The position numbers were made by a program, and so were the translations under genes. A stretch of 64,000 bases of DNA from Chelonoidis abingdonii (Eukaryota; Chordata; Testudines; Testudinidae): NCBI RefSeq assembly GCF_003597395.2, contig NC_133790.1, positions 23,055,130 to 23,119,129 of the forward strand, read 5' to 3'. The notes beneath the pieces are model-generated. The model was not told the origin of the DNA and searched no databases. It worked only from the letters and a program-made list of their open reading frames with translations. Each line of letters begins with the position of its first letter. Position 1 is the stretch's first letter. This document shows positions 47,301-59,300 of the stretch, piece after piece.

Positions 47301-50300
47301 CATTCTCCATGCCAAACCCCAGCTTCTTCTCCCAGTGGGATCATTTCCGGAGAGGCTCTCTCCAAAATGGTCTTCCTTTGGCCATGTGTGGATGACTCCT
47401 TGGTGTTGTGGTTCTGAGACAAGCCTGTGCCACCTTTCAGTCTTGGGGGCTCTCAGCTCCCATGAGATCTGAGTTCAGGATGGTATGATATCCAGGTCTA
47501 TGAAAAGAGTGTTCCGTACCAGTCAGCTATGGTTCTTCCTCATGGGGAGCCTTATTTTAATACATCATCATCTTAGGAACCTTGTCATCTTGGAGAGCCT
47601 CGTTAAAGAGTTACCCAGGATCTCTTCCTTAGAGGTACTCTACCCCTTGTTGTGTCTGGCCCTGTGGTCCTCCTGCATCTGCAATATCTTTAGTGTAAGA
47701 AATTGAGGAGACCTCTATCTCCTCTGCCAGGAAGTCTCCTCCAAAGAAGGCAGTCTCTTTCGGGACTACCTGACCTCTGTCTGACCCGACGTCCAGTAGC
47801 ACCACTGATCCACAGGACATTGGTACTCTGAGAGGCAGGAACTGGTGAGGACTATCTTCTACGGTGCTGTGATGAGACTGCCGTGACTACTACTTCCCCT
47901 CCTCAGTGTGACACCAGAGCCTCCCAGGATTTGGCAGGCAGCATCTGGCCTTTGCGCCTTGATTTGTCAGACTCCTAGATCTTTCTGCCAGTTTCCAGGG
48001 AAAGATTTGGATTGTTCTTCCAGAATCCTACCCCGAGCTCAATTGTGCTGTCAGCTGCAAGTGAAATATTTAAAGCCGGGAAGTTGTCATCTACTTCTGG
48101 GGACAAGGGGCTCAAACAACTGAATGTGTTAAGGTGCAAGGTTAACTGCTAGGCAAGCCTGATGCAACAAGCCTAGGAATGTGGAAGATTCTCCATCACT
48201 TTAAATCTTCAAATCAAGATTGGGTGTCTGTCTAAAAGATATGCTCTAACTCAGCCAGAAGGCATGGGCATGATGCAGGAATTACTAGGTGAAATCCTGT
48301 GGCCTGTGTTATGCAGGAAGTCAGGCTAGATTATCACAGTGGTTTTACCGGTGTTAAAATGTATGAACTCTCCAGCTGTCAAGGCTGCCAAGATAGCTAT
48401 TGCCAGACATAAGTTTTGTGCCTAATCAAAGGCAGGATCTTGAGCTCAGCACATTCATGAGCAGAAAAATAAAAAAACAATTCAATGAACAAATTTGAAA
48501 TTTGTGTTGCTGGGTTTGAAATGGAACCACTTTGCATTTTGATCACAATTTTTTTTTAAATTTCAAATCTCTGAAAAAAAAATGGGTTGCCACTGAGAAC
48601 AAGTATATGAATGATTTTTTTTTTTTTTTAAAACTTCTCTGACCTTTGGCAAAAGAAGTAGTGTATGTAGGGAAAATACTAGCTGTTGCTCAATAATTAA
48701 GGGGGGAAATGGAGGGAGAGAGTAAAGACAACCTGCCAAAACTTCAAATGTTTGTTTTGTTTTTGTTTGTTTACAAAAAACTGGAAAATTAAAAAAATCA
48801 ATATAAAACAGCTTTTCCTTTCAAAGAAAGGCCATTTTTGTTTTTATTTTTAAAATGCTGTGAATGAAAAACACTGACCAGCTCCCTTTATGAGGAGAAG
48901 ATACAGGGATGTGTGGAATTGTTTGAGGAAGGCCAGGTGTCCAAGCATACTCCCAAAGCTTCCACTGATGTCTCAGACTGCACTATACTAGGACTTTGAA
49001 CATACTTGAGTCCCTTAGGAAACACTCTTGGCTCCAAAACTCTCATCTCCACCAAGCCAAGGTCATGGATCTGCCTTTTAAAGAAACCAACCTTTTCCCC
49101 TCTGGGACAGAGGTTCTGGAAAGGATTAAGGTCATGAAATCCATGGAGAGGTGTCTGGACTTGAGTCAGCTTTTATTTGCAGGAAATAGTTTAGATTTCA
49201 CAAGGCACAATTTCAACAGTCCTTCCTGGAATCACGGTACCAGCAATAGGACTAGACAGTCTTTTTTTTTTTTTTTTTTTAAGTGAAATTTAAAAAAAAG
49301 AAACCATCAGAGGAGGAAAATACCTTCCACCTCAACCAGAGCTGGTGCTGCATCTAGTTCAGCAAGTGAGAGTATGCCCCAGAGGACCTCAAAGCAATTT
49401 TGAAGGACCCAGATCCTCAACTTCTTCCTCTTTTACCTCACCACTTGGGAACAACTCCCTTTTTTATTTTTAAAGGCATCTGAGTAATTTCTTTGGACTG
49501 CTGGGTCCTAGAGCTCACTGCATGGAGGTACTTCTTCCCATTCATGACAATGAGAGAGCTCAAGCCCTCTTCCCTTTTCAGGGAGCCTTCTCATGAGGAA
49601 CTTTGTGAAGAGCTCTTGGGCCAGTTAAACTAGAATTGTAGAAATGTTGTTTCCTTGTCTCAGAAGGAATGATGGTCTGCACCCAATTCTAGAAATTGGA
49701 ACAACTGAGCAATTACATAAGGAAAATCCTATTCTGCCAGGTTTTCCCTGGAGAGATTAATCCTGACTCCTAACCCTCCAAGCTGGTTTGAGGCCCTTGA
49801 CCTTCATGATGATTACGTTCACATTTTGAAAAGGAAAAAGCACAGGAAGTACCTCAGAGTTTTGTGGTAGACGATTACCAATCAGTACAAGGTACTCAAC
49901 CCTTCAGGCTGGTTACAGCCCTCAAAGTGTTCACCAGATCCATGGAGGTGGTTGTGACTTGTCTATGTTGCCTGGGCCTGCAGGGGTATCCATAGCTAGA
50001 TGACTTGCTTATGAGAGCTCAGTCTTTCAGTGAGGTGACCCATATCCTGTGCTCCCTCTATATATCTCCCAGTCTGAGAGTAAACAAGGAAAAATCTACC
50101 TTTTGTCCAGCCTGGGTTCTCATCTTCATAGTGGCCACGTTAAATTCTACAAAGGTTCTAAGTTGCCCATCACAGGCCAGGTTTTGAGATCTCATCCAGG
50201 CAGTGAACCTAGCCAGGTCCAGGTAGAAGGCCCTGTGAGATTTTATCTTTAGGTGTTGGGCCAGATACCCGCCTGCACCTTTGCGTTACACGCACATCCA

Positions 50301-53300
50301 TTAGAAGGCCAGGGATGTGACCATTGCAAGGGTAGTTGAATCATGTACAGACTAGTATTTCACAGCTGGGAAATGAGTGTTTCCCCACTCCCCTAATCAA
50401 AAACTTTTGTGGACGTTGCTGGAGAATGTTTTAAAAATAATGTCCTTCTCCCCTGCTCATGGTTGGGAGAGCACAATTAGGATCCTTAATTGTCCACAGT
50501 CCACTTCAGGGATCAAAGCTCTGCGTAAACTTGCTACAGCAGAGGCTTGACAGACTTGCTTTCAAATCCTTTCTTCCACAGATCAAAGGGCAACTGATGC
50601 AAATTTTTATTCACAACATGGTTGCAATTTACATCCCGAACAGATGGGGGGAATTTGATCACCTCCATTGTGTCAGCAGGCAACTTGTCTTGTGGCAATT
50701 CTACATCTCGAACAAAGGGATTCCCTTTACTCTGCATCTGGCAGGCACAGAGCCAAAGATGCTGCAGCCAATGACCTGAGTCAGAGAAGCCCAGATCAAG
50801 AGTCTGAATGACCACTCATACTGGTGGTTCATCTGATATTTGCCAGGTGTAAAAGGATCTGCTCAAGAGCAAGCAGGCACAGGCATGCCTATCAGGCCCC
50901 TTTCATTTACACGGGGGGAAAGGGGCTCCTGTTCCTCATTTTACTGTCATCCCGAGAGCAGTGAGAAAGTTTCAGCAGGACAGAGTCAGCGTGGTCTTCT
51001 TAGCACTGGCATGGGCTCAGCACATCTACTCTTGGGAGTTTCTGTCCCTGTGCATGGATCAAGTAACCATTTACTCCTCCCCTAAATCAAGTTGTGTTGT
51101 CCCAGTAGTTTGGTTAGTACACTAGGACCTCATGTCATTTCACCTGGTAGCATGGCTGTTAGTTTCCAGTTCATCATGATTTACTACATCCTGTTCCATC
51201 CAGGGCTTTGGAGCTGTCCGACTCCGCTCCAGCTCCAGGCAAAAACCTGCAGCTCCACTGCTCCAGAGCTGCGCCGCACTCCAGCTCCATGCTCCGCTCC
51301 AAAGCCCTGGTTCAGTCTCTTTCTGAAGGTCTCATTCTTTGTACCCATGGGGAAGCCTCCAGTTCTGCCTTCAAAGTTCCTTTTTGAATATTTGTAACTT
51401 TCACCAAGATGTACACCTGCAGACTCTCACTCCAAAACTTGACTGGATTTTCATCTGAATCAGTCTCTGCCTATCCCTCCCTAAACCCCATGACTGTATT
51501 AGTGAGCTGTTAGCTGATGGGACTAGGCCATTGAAAAGGTTAAACTGTTGGTGGCCTTTTCAGGAAAAACCTGGAGGCTAAGGCATATCTGCTGAAAGGC
51601 TATCTGCATGGATAATACTGTACGTTCAGTCTGGTGAACTGGTTAGCATCCTTCTGCCTAAACATCTCAGGGTTTACTCACCTGGGCGAGGGCAGCTTCA
51701 ATGCCATGTGCCTATCTGTGAAATCTGTAGGGCTGCTCTGGGAGGGAAGAGCTTCAATTCCTGATCAGCTACCAGAGCTTCTTAGCCCATTTCCTCAGGG
51801 AGGACACTGCTAGCAAAACTCCCTAAAGTAGGGCTCAGCAGTAGCAATGCCATGAAGGACTGGAGAGAGGTCTCCTTACCACCAGTTAACATGTTCTCTG
51901 AACAGGGCCATCCTTAAGATTATTAAACAGGTGCCCCTATGCCGGCGTAACTGGTGCTCCTACGCTGGCGTATTTGGCTCTGTGAATATGGCCCCTGCCT
52001 TCTGTCTAGTAAGGAGACTGCAGCACGTGCTGGATGTGTGGGAGCCGACCTGCTCTTACCTGCTGTCCTGGTCCTAGGTGTGGACTCGGGGGCTAGAAAA
52101 CTTATTGGGTGCAGAGCTCCTCCCCTCTGCCCCCCTTCTCCTGCGCACCAGTGGCCCCACGTTTACCAACTCCTCCCAGCGCTCCCGGAGCGCTGCAAAT
52201 AGCTGATTCGTGGCGTTCAAGCTCCAGGAGGGAGGGGGAGAAGGTGGAGTAGGAGTAGGGGCTTGGGAGGAAGGTTGGAGTTGAGGCAGGACCTGAAGTG
52301 GAGGTCAGGCACCCCATAGCAAGATGAGAAGTCGCACCTGTGGTCCCGGTGGTGCCCCAGATTTTGGCTGCCCTATGCAGCTGCATATGCCTAAGGGCGA
52401 CTCTGTCCCTGAATGTATTTCCTCCACAGAGCCACATTATTCCTCCCTCCTCCCCATGGATTTGGTGCCCAACTCCAGAGAAGGTTTCTGAAGGAGCTGG
52501 GGGGCTGCTAATGAGGGGGGATCATTATATCCTCTGTCTATAGAATGTGGGACTTGGGGGACATGCGTACGCCCCCCAACTACCAAATAGTGCTCGAAAA
52601 GTCCCATTGCCATGTGAGTCCTGTGGCCAAGCTCTGTGGAGGCAATACATTTGGAGTTGATATTTTAACCTTTTCCTTCCCCCATCACGGCTGAGCCTAG
52701 TGGCTGAACAAGGAGAAAGACATTATCTAATAGCTATAGAAGAAACTTAAGCCTTGAGCTTCTAATGTCAGGTGTTGGATCACTACAGCCTTGACCGCTA
52801 AGCTAAACGCTCATCTGCTGTGTTTCAACAATTAAAACAAATATTTATTTAAGAGGGAGAAACAAGACCATTCACCCAGCAAAACTTTTGTTAATGCCCA
52901 GTTACAGTTGTATGGAATGTCCACACCCCATTGCAATTGTATTGTTGGAACTGTAAATGCTATTTTAAAAAAATCAGACAATTCTGAAGTTAATTTTAAT
53001 CCTTTCCCAGTATCTCTGCCCACCTTCCCGATGTGGGCTGGAGATCACACCCTGCATTCCTGTTCCCGTTGGGCAACCCCTCCTTTTCTCAGTACAAGCT
53101 CAAAATGTTTCTCTGCCTTTACACCTCTCAGTGTACAGACCAAAGAATCCCCATACACCCATTGCAAACCACTTTTAACTCTGTCCCTTTCTTCATGGCC
53201 AGCATATTCGGAGCAATCCCCCAGCACCAGCCTGTCCCCAGACCTTTCTCCACATCCCTACCTATCCTCAGCTTGCAGAGTAGAGATCCTTTCTACTCTC

Positions 53301-56300
53301 CCATGCGCACACTGAAACACCTCCCTCTCCAGTCCTTTCTCTCATCTCCTCAACAGGGAGTTGAGACCCCCTTCTGAGATGGGCCAGAATCTCCCCATCC
53401 AGCTATGTGGTCCCTGGGCAGGATTACAGAATGAAATAACTTATCCTGATGCATATGCACAAGAGGGCAGGCAGAGTTGATGTGGCAATGGCATGGTGGG
53501 GTTATGGTCTCTGGCCTGTGTATGGAGTAGGAGTAGGGACAGGATTCAAGTTGGTGTGGGAGCCTTAACTGAGAATTTGCTGCCAGACTTGAAATTCTTA
53601 ACTATAATATTTTTATAATGGGTAGTTTTTTGTGAAGGGTGTGTGTGAGCAGAATACATTCCCAACCTCATGTGTGCACTGCAGTGCCCTTTTGTTGGGT
53701 GTGTGGTTGAATGTCAACAGGATTTTGTTTTACAGAGAGTAAGGCAGCAAAGCCCTCTCTGGGCTGTGCTTGTTCGTTTTAATTCTGCTGGTTGTGTGCA
53801 GGAGCGAGGGAAATCTGGGGTAACTCTGCTCCTGTTCAGCCCAACGCTGTGTCTGTGAAATTGGAAGAAATAGGGGGGTGGCTCTGTCCTCTAGATGACC
53901 CCCTTGGAGGGGGGGAGCTCTGGGGAGGTTGGGTGCTTCCCTTCTTCCTCCTCCACTTAGTTTTATGAGATGGGGGGATTTGTGCATCCGTCCTTTTTGA
54001 TGAGAAGAGTGGGGGTGGCTCATTGCTCCTTCCTTCTTTGGGCAAGCTTATGCTGAAATATGGGTGAGTGGAATCTGGGGACAGGGAGGATGTTTGGAGG
54101 CCGGGCGTGGGGTATGGGCATAGATCTGAGCTGCTGTACTGGATATGCTGTGGTATGAGTGGTAGTGTTGCTCCAGCACTGTGCACACAAGGGGAGTGAG
54201 GTGGCACTGAGAGGCCGTTTTGTGTGTCTGGGGCGGGGGGTGCAGGCTGCCCTCTCAAACAGGCCTGTGAGGCCGGCCCCTGGTGAGACTGGCCGCAGCA
54301 GGGTGTCTTTGTGTCTGTGCTGAGCGCTTTGCAGAAGAGCATTAGAGCTCGCACTAATCTGATCCAGCAGCTGGGATTGGAGGGGCCAGGGTTACCATGG
54401 TAATCAGGCCCCAAGAGAAGCTGTCCCCAGCAGCCTCTTTTGTTCAGGCCTAACTCGGCATTGGCAAAGCTAGCGTGGCCCGGAGAAGAAAGGCTCAGGA
54501 GAATGGGCCGGGGAGTGGCAGGGATCCCAGCGGGGGCTCTGCCCAGAGAGGCACCCAACAGCCAGCCACAACAATAGCCGCCCGCCAAGGACTGCCACTC
54601 ACACTTAGCGCTTGGCCACATGAACTTGGCTGCTGGGGCCAGCCGGCCCCACTAATCCCGCCTCCCCTGCCCTGGGTTTCCATGGACACAGAAGCCTATT
54701 AAGGACACACATTAGCAGTTGGCGAGTTGAATGCACGCCCGGTGCGGTGCCCGGAATGGCCTGTGCCACTGGGAATGTGCTGAGGGCTGAAGGGGAGCCT
54801 GGCCTTCTGCTTTCCAGGAGTGCAAGCTCAGCATCCCCTGGCTTCCATTCCTGACACTGATCTTGGACAAGCCACTTTGCTGCTCTGTGCCTGGTTTCAC
54901 CATCTGTGAAATGGGACAAATAGTCTTGACACGCACACCCCCTCACAGGGAGGCTGTGGGATTTATTGGTTCATGTCTGTAAAGCACCCATGCTTGGCAT
55001 TCCTAGGTGCATCTCCCTGGCAGAGTGTGAGCCTCCTGTCTGATCTCCCTGGCCTTCCGTACTGACAGCAGGCGGTGGCAGCTGAGGGCACAGTTAGGCA
55101 CTTCCCAGGTTTCCCGGCACTTCTCCTATATTGTCTGGATTGCTTAGTTTTTTGCTCTGTGGTTGAATTCTTGCTCTTTCTGCTCTGCAACTGGAAGTTT
55201 CTTTGTTCTTGCTTATCTTCCATAATCTACCATGCTCTCCACAGGGTGGTGCTGTTTGAGTCCTGTGTTGTGTAGTTTGAGAAACCCTGTCAGGGTGGTC
55301 AGGGTGGGCTCTAGCCATTTCGCCGCCCCAAGCACGGCGGCACGCCGCAGGGGGTGCTCTGTTGCTGGTCGGTCCTGCGGCTCCGGTGGACCTCCCACAG
55401 GTGTCCCTGCGGATGCTCACCGGAGCCGCGGGACCAGCGGACCCTCCACAAGGACGCCTGTGGGAGGTCCACTGGAGCCGCCTGCCGCCCTCCTGGTAAC
55501 TGGCAGAGCACCCCCTGCGGCATGCCGCCCTAAACGCTCTTGGCGCGCTGGGGCCTGGAGCTGGCCCAGAGGGTGGTGTTTGAGATGCAAAGTCCCTCCC
55601 TGCTCTGAGCTGCTGGAGTGAAGGGTATCCTGCAATGAGCTCCACTTGCATTTTGTTGTGTGGGTTTTGGAGTGTTTTAGTGTACGTTGTCCCCAGGACA
55701 CCAGAGCGAGCCCAGGGCCAGCACAGCGTATTGAAGTGTCCTGGGAGTTACCATGGCAGTGCTAGCCTGATAGCTCCTCATAGTACTGTTGCGTGACACA
55801 GCAGGACGATTATAAGGGAGTTTGACTGATGGGATGGGGAATTGCAAGTGGCCACCCCATGCTGGGACAGTCCTGGGCCACTCATGCTGTTCTGACAGTG
55901 CACCTCAATCCTGACGATTTGTAATGCTGGCTGAGCCAGTCCTGAGCCCCTCAGGCTGCTGATGCTCCTTAATTCTAACCCACTGATGTTCTAGTTTGGG
56001 CCTCTCCTAAAAGAAATTCACCAGTTGTGCTGAACTGTGGGTCAATTTCCAAACTAGTCTGAGCCCATCAAACTTATTTAGCCTGTTACGCTGGAAAGAT
56101 GTGACTCAGGGTCTCTAGAGGTGAAAGTCTGAGGAACCCATTTTTCTGTGTTTTGAACCATTATTTATCTGTGAATGCTTCTGTTGATACTCTAAAAGTG
56201 CATTTGTGCTGGTTTATAAAATGATCCTGGCCCTAACGGGATTTTGATTGATCCTAGAGCTCCGGGATGGGAGGCTCAAGATATTGAGAGGGTGCAGGAG

Positions 56301-59300
56301 TTGGCTGAGTTTTGTGGCACTGCTATAGCGTTCATGTAGGAGCCAGCTGTTTTCAGACTGTAAATGTAAATAGGCTGCGTGGGGGCTTGTTTAGAGTACA
56401 GAGTGGGCAATCTGACTTTGGAGGACTAGATTTCAGAGAGGACTGGCTGATTTTTAGGGGATTACTGCTAGCTCCGTCAGGACATGAGGCTTAGTTTGGG
56501 ATGGTAGCTACTGTGATTGGGGTTCAAGCACTGCAAGGAGGCCGCTGCTGATTTTAGGGTGTTGCCGAGAGGGCCATGGTATTGTGCTCCATCCCACTCA
56601 GGCCCACTTAACCTTAATTAACCCTTGGGATCCACCAGTCATGAAAGCTCCCTCCCTTTCCAAGCTCTGTAGGTAACAAAGACCATTGTAAAAAGTAGGT
56701 ATGGCTGACAAGAGAGTGAAAGCGAGCAGCTGCAGCATATTTCCACCCATTAGGCAACTCTCCCTCTCACCTGCCTCAGCGGAGAGAAGCAGGTAGCATG
56801 GAGTGTCAGACAAAGTGTTGGTTGTCACATCTTCCATATAAACTGTTCGGACCCCTTCTGCTCAACTTGGATCACTAGTGAGTTTCTCGGGTCTTGACCC
56901 CACTGATCTGATGGATCTTGGGCCTAGCTGGGAAAGTTCAAGTACCACTTCCCTGGCTGCAGTGAGGTGTGGGATGGTAGCTGAGTCCTCTGTATGTCAC
57001 TCTGCTCTTTGGAGCTGGCAGATGTGGGTGGTGACCCCTGTTCTTGGGGGCGACCCAGGTGACAATATGACCCTTTTCCATGTGACATTGTGGAGGGTAT
57101 TTAGTAATGGCTTCTTTCCATTCTCACCTATGGGAGAAAGGTGCCTCTTTATCTCACTGGCAGCTGAGGCTGATGGAGCCCTCTCGTCGGGGGCGGAGGG
57201 ATGTTGGTAAGCCCCCCTCCCCATCTCATTCCAGCTGCAAGCTCTCTTTTGAATGAAGCCTGGGGCTTGGCCATCTGACAGTGCTGGTTGGTAGAGATGG
57301 ACTCAGCCTCTTATTCTTCGGGCCACAGACTGCAGGGCCTTTCTGGGGAGGCAGTATCTCAGCCTCCTTCACTGACCAAGGCTGGGAAGGAGGAAAAAGG
57401 GGAATTGTAAGGGAGGGAAAAATAGCTGATCCCAAGCAATGTCGGCTACTTTGGTCCCTCCTGGCTGTTGTTGATTGAGGCAGAGGAAGGCCCTGGCTAG
57501 CTGCTGGTTAGAGACTGTTGCCCCTCCCTTGAGCACTTGCACATCCAGTTTCATAATCAGATTAAGGCAGTGGTGTTAGCGAGGAGCACGGGTCAGTGGG
57601 ACAGGTTTACATGGTGGTTTACGTAGAGGGGATTGGAGTGTGTTTTTAACTCTGCTTGGCCTTACTTGTAGCTGCACAGATTTGCTTTTCTACAAGGAAG
57701 TACCCAGCAGAGCACAGGCAGGGGAAAGAAAGTTGCACCAGGCACTGGTGGGGGCAGGGGCTGGAGAGGGAGAGTGGCCCCAGGGTGCTGGAGGGGGATG
57801 GCTGGTATCTGCCTCCACTTCCCCCGTTCAGTAGGCAGCACTAGCTCAGTCCTTGCAGTAAATTTGCTCTAATTACACCCTCCAGCAGTAGGAAATCTCA
57901 CTTAGAGGAAAGCTCCTCTGGGGTGGAGGTGGCTTCCCAGAGTCCCCAAGCAGAGTCTCTGTTGTGTCTGAGGCCTCCATTTTCCGTCTCTGTGAGGCTC
58001 TTGTTCCTTCTCCCCTCTCAGGCTTTGGTTTGTGCACACAGACACCGGACACACGAGACAGTCAGTCAGTCTCTTTCTCTCCCTCCCGCCGCGCCTCCCC
58101 CTGTGGAGCTGCAGGCAAATTGTCCAGGGCTGCTTCCTGGTTCAGTGGGAAGGAAACCTGCCCTCCCCAGGAGATGGCTAGGTGGGAACCCGTTCCAGCA
58201 CCCTAAAAGTTGGATGGAGATGGGCCCGTTGGTTCAGGCTGGGAGTCCCTGCCCTCTGTACAGCAGGGAAGCTCTAAAATGGGGGGAAATCCTGTCCCAT
58301 TGTTAGGTCAGGCCCCTGGCACTTGGGGGGCCTCCCAAGGGTAAGTGAATGGTTGATTGTGTGTGTGATGTCCGCTTTGGGGGCAGATGGGTGTCTCGTT
58401 TCTCTCTGGCATGGGGCCAGCCAGAAGGAGGGAGTGTGGGAGAGAGCTCTTTCTCAGTAATAACCTGATCTGAGTCCTTTCCTCGTTTGTGCCCCTTGCA
58501 GGTGGATGATGCTATGCTGATGTTTGACAAGACAACCAACCGACACCGAGGTGAGGGCAGCACCCTGGCAGCGTGTGTGTGTGTGTGTGTGTTTGTGTGT
58601 GAGCTGGCAGGGGATCGCGTAATAACAGGAGCAGCGTGTGTTTGTGGTGATGGGGGTGGAGGGGAAGCTAGTGTCCCGTGGCCAGCAGCAGGGCATGCAG
58701 GTCACAGCTGCTCTTTATCTCACCTCCCATCACCCATCCCTTAGCATCTGCATCCTTTAGCAGAGTCCCTCGCATCACAGAGAGCTTTTGTCCAGCCCGT
58801 TTCCTGTGCTGTAAACTTGACTTGAGTGGCTGACATGTGAGAGGAGGCAGCCTCCTCCCTTCCCCTGCTACCTACGTGGCTCCAGTCCTCTGTGTGTGTC
58901 TTACCTTGTCCTGAGTAATCCAAACCCTGGGGAAGCTGACGCAAGACCCAGAAGAGTGCCTGCCTCTGACCCTTTCCTCAGCCCGGGGCTCCCAAGTCAC
59001 CTTTTTGTCAAATCCCATTGGTGGAATCTGGTTACAGAGTGGGAGCCTGGCTTTGGTATTCAGGCTCTTCGGATCAGACAGGAGACCACTGAGTTTGAGC
59101 CTTAGTTTTGGAGGTGCCTGATTCTCTTGTACATGTGCCCTCTAACTGGCTACCACTCTTAGGAGGACACCACAATGGTGTGCACCATCCTGAGGACACA
59201 ACTACACTGTGATGGTGACAGCCCTTTGCTGGGCCACTGCCATGTTCACGTACGTCACTAAGCACTTACACAGTGTGTTTGTTCATCTGCCTCAGACTCA

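Larger units (their letters stand above)
46110..51490 (+). pseudogene. DIRS-like retroelement remnant in MSI1 intron 6
   Basis: The plus strand carries, in order, gag-like sequence (46110-46700 and 47290-48150, with [16 protein letters not shown] cysteines near 46160), reverse transcriptase, and RNase H-like sequence. The RT has [20 protein letters not shown] and YVHI at about 49758-49825, then 'YP*LDDLL' at 49987-50010, where a TAG stop (49993-49995) sits where the Tyr of YLDD is expected. The RNase H region (about 50580-51100) includes [14 protein letters not shown] at 50735-50776. A trailing [15 protein letters not shown] lies at about 51408-51452. A minus-strand CR1 (46705-47280) and a palindromic MITE (51201-51309) interrupt it. 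No tyrosine recombinase block is found 3' of it, so the assignment rests on similarity of RT wording to the element at 5840-8760. Confidence 0.55.

Noticed and set aside
53836..54621. 261-aa minus-strand open frame in intron 6
   Set aside because: No recognisable domain, composition Pro/Ser-rich from a C-rich region, and it overlaps the candidate enhancer.
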